A stretch of DNA of 64,000 bases from Caballeronia jiangsuensis (GTDB lineage: Bacteria; Pseudomonadota; Gammaproteobacteria; Burkholderiales; Burkholderiaceae), in assembly GCA_000648925.1 (NCBI GenBank), contig JFHF01000029.1, forward strand, positions 40,898 through 104,897, read 5' to 3'. The first letter of the stretch is position 1. Every line of letters begins with the position of its first letter. The notes under the pieces were generated by a model that worked only from the letters and a program-made list of their open reading frames with translations, did not search any database and had not been told where the DNA came from. Shown piece after piece: positions 58,714 to 64,000 of the stretch. Made by a program: the position numbers and the translations under genes.

Positions 58714-60039
58714 ATGGCGCGCCGCACGCAAACAGGACGGCTCGACCTGTGGATGAACGGCCTGCCCGTCGGATACTGGGAAAACGGCGCCGGTGGCGAA
58801 CGGCTCGTCTATCGCGAAGACTGGATCGCCGATACGCAGGGCCGTCCGCTATCGCTGTCGCTGCCCTTTACGCCGGGCAATCAGCCGTGGCGCGGGCAGG
58901 TCGTCACGGATTTCTTCGACAACCTCCTGCCCGACAGCGAGCCGATCCGCCGCCGCATCGCCACGCGCTTTCGCACCGGCGGCACGACGCCGTTCGAGTT
59001 GCTCGCGCAACTGGGCCGCGATTGCGTCGGCGCCATTCAGATGCTGCCGCCCGGCGAAGAGCCCGCCGATCTCGAAAGCATCAAGGGCCGCGCGCTCACC
59101 GAAGCGCAGATCGCGCGACTGTTGCGCGAGACGACAACCGCGCCGCAGCTCGGCCAGCACGAAGCGGTCGACGACCTGCGCCTGTCCATCGCCGGCGCGC
59201 AGGAAAAGACCGCGCTCCTGCGTCACGGCAGGCGCTGGCTTCTGCCGGAAGGCAGCACCCCGACCACGCATATCTTCAAGCTGCCGCTCGGCCTCGTCGG
59301 GAACATGCGCGCCGACATGCGCACGTCGGTCGAGAACGAATGGCTCTGCTCGAAGATCGTCGCCGCGTATGGCCTGCCCATCGCGCGCTGCGAAATGGAT
59401 CAGTTCGCGGATCAGAAGGTGCTGGTCGTCGAGCGCTTCGATCGCCGCCTGTCGAGCGACAAGTCGTGGATTCTGCGCCTGCCGCAGGAAGACATGTGTC
59501 AGGCCACCGGCACGCCCGCGTTGCACAAGTACGAATCGGACGGTGGCCCGGGCATCGAGCGGATCATGGATGTGCTCTCCGGATCGACGCGCGCCGCGCA
59601 GGATCGCCGACACTTTTTCCTGACGCAGATGATCTTCTGGCTCCTCGCCGCCACCGATGGCCACGCGAAGAACTTCAGCATCGCGCATCTGCCGGGCAAC
59701 CAGTACGAATCGACGCCCCTCTACGACGTGCTTTCGGCGCATCCGCTCATCGGCCGCGGGCCCGACAAGTTCGCCGCGCGACGCGTGCGGCTCGCGATGG
59801 CCGTGCGCGGCAAGAACGTCCACTATCTGATCGGCGAAATCCAGCGTCGGCACTGGATCGCGCAGGGGCGGCGCGTCGGGCTCGCCGTCCCCGAAGTCGA
59901 ATCGATGATCGACGATCTCGGCGCGCGCACGCCCGCGGTCATCGACGAAGTGGCCGCGCTTCTGCCCGGCGACTTTCCGATGGACGTCGCCGACGCCATC
60001 TTCGACGGCACGCGCCGATTGGCACGCAAGCTCGTGTGA
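58714..60039 (+). CDS. hipA: HipA-like serine/threonine kinase toxin
   Basis: A 441-residue kinase, the usual full HipA length. The N-terminal subdomain has TDFFDNLLPDSEPIRRRIA. The phosphorylatable loop-type segment LSIAGAQEKTALL lies near residue 160, and the catalytic loop is ATDGHAKNFS near residue 314. In E. coli, HipA phosphorylates glutamyl-tRNA synthetase, stops translation and causes persistence. Both catalytic Asp and loop residues are intact. It is coupled to hipB and followed by a small hairpin. Confidence 0.93.
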   Translation: MARRTQTGRLDLWMNGLPVGYWENGAGGERLVYREDWIADTQGRPLSLSLPFTPGNQPWRGQVVTDFFDNLLPDSEPIRRRIATRFRTGGTTPFELLAQLGRDCVGAIQMLPPGEEPADLESIKGRALTEAQIARLLRETTTAPQLGQHEAVDDLRLSIAGAQEKTALLRHGRRWLLPEGSTPTTHIFKLPLGLVGNMRADMRTSVENEWLCSKIVAAYGLPIARCEMDQFADQKVLVVERFDRRLSSDKSWILRLPQEDMCQATGTPALHKYESDGGPGIERIMDVLSGSTRAAQDRRHFFLTQMIFWLLAATDGHAKNFSIAHLPGNQYESTPLYDVLSAHPLIGRGPDKFAARRVRLAMAVRGKNVHYLIGEIQRRHWIAQGRRVGLAVPEVESMIDDLGARTPAVIDEVAALLPGDFPMDVADAIFDGTRRLARKLV

Positions 60040-60045
60040 TGGAGT

Positions 60046-60060
60046 GCGTCGAGGCGACGC
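60046..60060. terminator. Hairpin at the end of hipBA
   Basis: GCGTCG-agg-CGACGC followed by TTATTTC on the plus strand, 6 bp after the hipA stop, abutting the stop of the convergent lipoprotein gene. It is a plausible intrinsic terminator. Confidence 0.5.
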
Positions 60061-60462
60061 TTATTTCGGCGCAGGCGCAGGCGCGGACGATGGACACTTC
60101 ATGTCGGCGCCCTTCGCGCCATCGACGTTCTTCAGGGACACGAGCAGCCTGCTTCCCGTATTCGCCGTGATGATGTGTCCGTAACTGACGGTCGGGATGA
60201 ACTTGATATCGGGCGCGACGGAGACGGGCGGGGTTTGCGCGCCATCGACGGTCAGGTCGAGTTCCACGGTGATCGAATCGATCGCGACGCCGTAGTTCTG
60301 CCCGTGTTCGGCCTGAGCTTTCTTGAAGGTGCACACGCCGTCCAGGACATTCTGGAGCGCCGTCGGTATGTCCACCGACTTCCCCGGTGGAATGGGCGGC
60401 GTGTTGCAGGCGGCGAGAAGAATCGGTAAAGCCAGAACAGGCAGCGAGACGTACGCGCGCAT
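60061..60462 (-). CDS. Putative lipoprotein, function unknown
   Basis: A 133-residue protein with a lipobox signal (VLALPILLAACNTPP). The mature part has VLDGVCTFKKAQAEHGQNYG, VAIDSITVELDLTVDGAQTP, and KFIPTVSYGHIITANTGSRL, and ends in a Pro/Ala-rich tail. The pattern suggests a small beta-rich outer-membrane or periplasmic lipoprotein of unknown role. I chose ATG 60462, where the signal peptide starts. It faces hipA. Confidence 0.85.
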   Translation of the reverse strand: MRAYVSLPVLALPILLAACNTPPIPPGKSVDIPTALQNVLDGVCTFKKAQAEHGQNYGVAIDSITVELDLTVDGAQTPPVSVAPDIKFIPTVSYGHIITANTGSRLLVSLKNVDGAKGADMKCPSSAPAPAPK

Positions 60463-60567
60463 CTGAATCTCCCAGCCCTTTGGAGAGGGCACAGTATCGA
60501 GCAAACGAGGCTTTTCGTCCATGCGGTTTCTTACTCACCATTCACGCGAATCCGGGAGACTGCCGGT

Positions 60568-62241
60568 TCATCGGCCGAGCACCGTCACGGCGGAAAATCG
60601 CGTCAGTTGCGAAACATCGCGACTGTCTCCCAGATAACGAATATCGGGCAGCCTGTCCAGCCGAACAGGATCGGCGGCCAGTCCGCGAGCCACCAGGCGC
60701 TGAAGGACATCATGACGTAACCAGAGAAGCGTCTCGTCGTATACCGCCGGCAGATAGTTCGCCTCGAATTCGGCGACCGAGTATATGCCGCTGTCGCGGC
60801 TCCATACGCCATGCGTTTCGATGACTTCCGGGCGTTCCCTGTTCAGATACTCGGCAAGCCCTGCATACCCGCGACGCGCCAGCGAAGGGTTGGTCAAGAG
60901 CCCCGAATCCAGAATGTCCAGATGTTCGCAGCACAATGCGGCGCCACCGACGTCCGGTTTCATGAACTTGAGCGTCGCTTGCCCCAGATGCTCGCGCAGA
61001 CGATCGACCGACGCACCCGTCATCGCGTAGTTCTGTGGCGTGACGCCGCGCCAGTCGCCGGGGGAATCGCGCCACACTCGCTTTCGGGCCTCGCCTTCTG
61101 CGGCATTCAACGCGGACGGCAGTACGCCACGCATCGCCGCACCGAGGATGATCGTGTCGACGTTTTCGCGCAGCACCGCAAGGTTGACCAGGAAGCTTCC
61201 GCACAGACACAGCAATAGTCCGCGCAATACACGTGGCTCACGCATATGTGCGAAACGTTCCGCGAGAGCAAGGACGAACACGGGCAGCACCGCCACGAAC
61301 ATCCGCCCCGTGTAACCCCAGTTTCTTCCGGATATCAGTGCGAACACGCCAAAGGCGCATATCAGCAGTACGGGCATCGGATCCAGACGGCGCTCTTGAA
61401 CGCGCTTCCGGCTCATATACATGCCAGCCAGAAACGCAGCGTTCACGAAGAGAAAATCCTTCAGCCCGCGCAGCTTCTCCACGACGCCGTCCCAGCCTTC
61501 TTTACTGTAGGGCACCTGAAGCTTGGCGAGAATGGTATTCGGCACAAGCGCTCCGAAGATCCAATACCTCCAGAGCGTCAGCAGCAGAAAAGAAAGCATG
61601 AGCCACGCGCACATCCGAAGGGCACGCGGACGATCGTGCGGGCAAAACACGACCATCCAGCCGAGCGCGAAACCCAGATAGAACACCGCCTCGAAACGGA
61701 CCAGCAACAGAAGCGGCAACAGGGCGTAAGCGAACGTCGATTGCGCGCGCCAGCAGAGCACGAACGCAAACAGCAGCAACGCGAAGATCGTCATTTCCAT
61801 GCCGTTGACGATCTCGGCCTGACAGGCCGGCAGCAGCCCCAGCAAGCTCACGACGATGAGGCGATGCGTCGGGCTCGGCAGGAACGGTTGAAGTGCGCGC
61901 CACACGAGCACCAAGGTGGCGCTGAGTGCGATGAAGGAGAGTAATTGCGCCGTCCTGATTGCTTCGAGAAAGCCTGGCTGAAGCAGCCACTGCCCCATCG
62001 CCAGCATCGCTGTCATGAGCAAGCTCGACGTACCTTCGGCCGACACCGAAGCGGGCGTCAATGCAAACAACCCGTGCCGTCCGAGTGTGCGCGCATAGGC
62101 TACGGTGATGGCGCCATCGTCCCAGCCATAGGCGCCGACAAGCGCTATCGCTGTCAACGAAAGCGCCGCATACGCGACAACGAAGAGGAACCCGGTAGCT
62201 CCCGCTCTCGCCTCGATCCTGTGTGTAAGGTGCTCGGGCAT
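60568..62241 (-). CDS. Multi-pass membrane protein, GT-C glycosyltransferase-like
   Basis: A 557-residue integral membrane protein with about 10 helices and a C-terminal soluble domain of about 170 residues. The first loop carries an acidic pair followed by YARTLGRHGLFALT and EGTSSLL (near residue 40), as in GT-C lipid-linked sugar transferases of the arabinofuranosyltransferase type. Periplasm-facing glycosylation of a polymer or protein is the inference. I chose ATG 62241. A long upstream in-frame extension (to 62325) is not hydrophobic. No cell-wall gene is adjacent. Confidence 0.78.
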   Translation of the reverse strand: MPEHLTHRIEARAGATGFLFVVAYAALSLTAIALVGAYGWDDGAITVAYARTLGRHGLFALTPASVSAEGTSSLLMTAMLAMGQWLLQPGFLEAIRTAQLLSFIALSATLVLVWRALQPFLPSPTHRLIVVSLLGLLPACQAEIVNGMEMTIFALLLFAFVLCWRAQSTFAYALLPLLLLVRFEAVFYLGFALGWMVVFCPHDRPRALRMCAWLMLSFLLLTLWRYWIFGALVPNTILAKLQVPYSKEGWDGVVEKLRGLKDFLFVNAAFLAGMYMSRKRVQERRLDPMPVLLICAFGVFALISGRNWGYTGRMFVAVLPVFVLALAERFAHMREPRVLRGLLLCLCGSFLVNLAVLRENVDTIILGAAMRGVLPSALNAAEGEARKRVWRDSPGDWRGVTPQNYAMTGASVDRLREHLGQATLKFMKPDVGGAALCCEHLDILDSGLLTNPSLARRGYAGLAEYLNRERPEVIETHGVWSRDSGIYSVAEFEANYLPAVYDETLLWLRHDVLQRLVARGLAADPVRLDRLPDIRYLGDSRDVSQLTRFSAVTVLGR

Positions 62242-62337
62242 AGTCAGTCGGCGCAAGTGACATGACGGATGATACATCGGGCAATAGCGAGCGAACTCCG
62301 AAGTCTCAGAAAGCAAAGCGATCACGCAGACGCTTCT

Positions 62338-63231
62338 TCACGACCGGTCCAGCTCCTCGAACAACCAGTCCTGAAAACTGCGCACCTTCGGCAAGTCCGC
62401 GCACGACTTGAGCAGATTGAGCGTATAGCCATTCACCTTGAGTCCGTCGAAGCCGAACGGCGCGACGAGCCGCCCCGTCTCCAGCTCGCGCTGCACCAGA
62501 AGTAAGCTCTCCAGACACACGCCCCCGCCATCCGTCGCCGCGCTGATCGCCATGAACGAGCGATCGAAACGCGGCCCGCGTGAGATATCGATCGGCGTCT
62601 TGCGATGCAGCCGCATGAAGTCGCGCCAGCCGACCAGACACCCTTCGCTGTGAATGAGCGTGTGATGCCGCAGGTCCGCGACCGTGCGTATCGGATGCTC
62701 GCCTTCGAGCAGCGTCGGCGAGCACAGCGGCACGATCGTTTCGGTGGGCAGATCGAGCACCATCGTTCCCGCAGGCTGCAAGCGGCGCGCGCCATAACGC
62801 AAATCGATATCCACCGCCTCGCGCGCCAAATCCACCGGATCGTTCGATGCATTCAGCCGCAAGTCGATATCCGGATGCAGCGCCGAAAAGCGCGCGAGCC
62901 GCGGCATCAGCCACTGCGTTGCGAAGCTCGGCGTCGAATGCAGCGTGAGGATATCGCTCTTGGCCACGCGTCCGATATCGCGCGTCGCCTTGTCGATGCG
63001 CGCGAACGCCGCGCCGATCTCCTCCGCATAGCGCCGCCCGCTGTCGGTCAGGATCACCGTCCGGTGCATGCGATGAAAGAGCCGCACGCTCAATTGCTCC
63101 TCCAGCAATTTGATCTGATGACTGACCGCCGAAGGCGTCACGAAAAGCTCGTCCGCAGCAAGCGAGAAGGACGAAAGCCTCGCCGCTGCCTCGAAAGCCT
63201 GTATGGACTTGAGCGTGACTCGATGTTGCAT
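62338..63231 (-). CDS. LysR-family regulator (GcvA/AmpR-like branch)
   Basis: A 297-residue LysR protein. The helix-turn-helix is FEAAARLSSFSLAADELFVT, PSAVSHQIKLLEEQLSVRLF at residues 13-55, typical of the GcvA branch, with an effector domain DPVDLAREAVDIDLRYGARR. ATG 63231 was chosen over an upstream start at 63258. It is divergent from the transketolase gene across a 159-bp gap, so it probably controls it. Confidence 0.92.
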   Translation of the reverse strand: MQHRVTLKSIQAFEAAARLSSFSLAADELFVTPSAVSHQIKLLEEQLSVRLFHRMHRTVILTDSGRRYAEEIGAAFARIDKATRDIGRVAKSDILTLHSTPSFATQWLMPRLARFSALHPDIDLRLNASNDPVDLAREAVDIDLRYGARRLQPAGTMVLDLPTETIVPLCSPTLLEGEHPIRTVADLRHHTLIHSEGCLVGWRDFMRLHRKTPIDISRGPRFDRSFMAISAATDGGGVCLESLLLVQRELETGRLVAPFGFDGLKVNGYTLNLLKSCADLPKVRSFQDWLFEELDRS

Positions 63232-63390
63232 TGCAGTGATCGCATGAATTGAGTTCAACGATCAGCCACTTTAATTCGTTTGAGCGCGCGTCATCAAGCG
63301 AATACGCTTCATATACGGGCCTGACGCACCAAACAAGGGAATACCCGGATCGCAGGCGCAGCCGACAAAAGCAAACAAGGAGACATCGCC

Positions 63391-64000
63391 GTGAACACGA
63401 GCATCACGCAGCTCGCGGAACATGCTCATCGCATCCGCCGCAACGCGCTACTCATGGGTGAAGTGCAGGGCCAGGGCTATATCGGCCAGGCGCTCGATAT
63501 CGCCGATGTGCTGGCCGTCGCCTACTTCGGCGCGATGAACTATCGCCCTGAAGACCCCGACTGGGAAGAGCGCGACCGCTTCCTGCTCTCGAACGGCCAC
63601 TATGCGATCGCGCTGTACGCCGCGCTTTTCGAAGCGGGCATCCTGCCGCAGGACGAACTCGAAACCTACGGCAGCGACGACAGCCGTCTGCCGATGTCCG
63701 GCATGGCGAGCTATACGCCGGGCATGGAGATGTCGGGCGGATCGCTCGGGCAAGGACTCACGATTGCAGTCGGCCGTTGTCTCGGCCTCAAGCGCAAGGG
63801 TTCGAAGTCCTTCGTCTACACGCTCTTTTCCGATGGCGAACTCGACGAAGGTTCCGTCTGGGAAGGCCTCATGTCCGCCGCGCACTGGAAGCTCGACAAC
63901 CTCATCGCGATGGTCGATGTGAACAATCAGCAAGCCGATGGCCCCTCGACGCAGATCATGGCGTTCGAGCCGCTCGTCGAAAAGCTCGAAGCGTTCGGTT
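63391..64000 (+). CDS. Transketolase, N-terminal subunit (cut by window edge)
   Basis: 203 residues are visible. AHRIRRNALLMGEVQGQGYI, LLSNGHYAIALYAALFEAG, MSGGSLGQGLTIAVG and the TPP motif FSDGELDEGSVWEGLMSAAH are seen, followed by MVDVNNQQADG. This is the split-transketolase TPP-binding half; a C-terminal subunit gene should follow beyond the window. GTG 63391 has AAGGAG 8 bp upstream. Split transketolases in Burkholderia are often not the housekeeping enzyme but belong to sugar-acid catabolism. Divergent control by the LysR protein is likely. Confidence 0.9.
   Translation, partial: MNTSITQLAEHAHRIRRNALLMGEVQGQGYIGQALDIADVLAVAYFGAMNYRPEDPDWEERDRFLLSNGHYAIALYAALFEAGILPQDELETYGSDDSRLPMSGMASYTPGMEMSGGSLGQGLTIAVGRCLGLKRKGSKSFVYTLFSDGELDEGSVWEGLMSAAHWKLDNLIAMVDVNNQQADGPSTQIMAFEPLVEKLEAFG

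Overview
The window is about 63-65 % G+C by eye. Gene content and protein flavour suggest a soil or plant-associated member of the Burkholderiaceae (Caballeronia/Paraburkholderia type). The grounds are a kdpFABCDE operon, OmpC-like porins, an oxalate-degradation operon, many LysR regulators, D-amino-acid metabolism and a siaABCD-like signalling operon. No rRNA, tRNA, CRISPR array or intact insertion sequence was recognised. Almost all sequence is coding, and long open frames antisense to real genes are side effects of GC3 bias.

Layout. 1-7720 (minus): high-affinity K+ transport, a small membrane ORF then kdpF-A-B-C-D-E, with kdpE cut by the left edge. 7857-8508: two small genes, one a lone PAS domain. 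8617-13200 (minus): oxalate catabolism (oxalate:formate antiporter, oxalyl-CoA decarboxylase, formyl-CoA transferase). 13527-19714: a glycine-zipper/His-tail envelope protein, a LysR/SDR divergent pair, an alpha/beta hydrolase, a LysR/GST divergent pair with sugE, and an IclR regulator. 19843-21640: MHS transporter plus an atypical type II dehydroquinase. 21715-28353: porin, 2-hydroxyacid dehydrogenase, MFS carboxylate transporter, a DNA-binding-domain/citrate-synthase fusion and a secreted TAP-type peptidase. 28458-30257: TPP-dependent pyruvate-oxidase-like enzyme.

30552-32337 is a compact accessory island with clearly lower G+C in its middle gene. It holds a PAAR protein with a C-terminal beta domain, a protein carrying a degenerate L,D-transpeptidase (YkuD-like) His/Ser-x-Gly-Cys motif, and a small exported protein. 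I read it as an orphan type VI secretion spike-effector-immunity cassette aimed at peptidoglycan. It is the strongest candidate for an undescribed system here.

32766-40689: TauE/SafE permease, cupin, an orphan FlgM, a CHAD protein, a siaA-B-C-D operon (PP2C phosphatase with a soluble CBS-like sensor, GHKL-type kinase, DUF1987 switch protein, diguanylate cyclase), a BON protein and a branched-chain amino-acid binding protein. 40709-45304: bluB, then a D-amino-acid module like P. aeruginosa dauBAR (FAD dehydrogenase, binding protein, ornithine-cyclodeaminase-family enzyme, YheO/DauR-type regulator). 45327-50006: NnrU protein, a secreted RNase-Sa-fold lipoprotein that has lost two catalytic residues, small unknown proteins, a GAF-GGDEF protein and a porin. 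50190-58278: a guanidino-compound/polyamine region (NCS1 permease, LysR, FAD oxidase, cupin, then divergent LuxR regulator, ureohydrolase and aldehyde dehydrogenase). 58295-60039: hipBA toxin-antitoxin behind four operators spaced exactly 27 bp apart. 60061-64000: lipoprotein, GT-C-like membrane protein, LysR and the start of a transketolase N-terminal subunit gene cut by the right edge.
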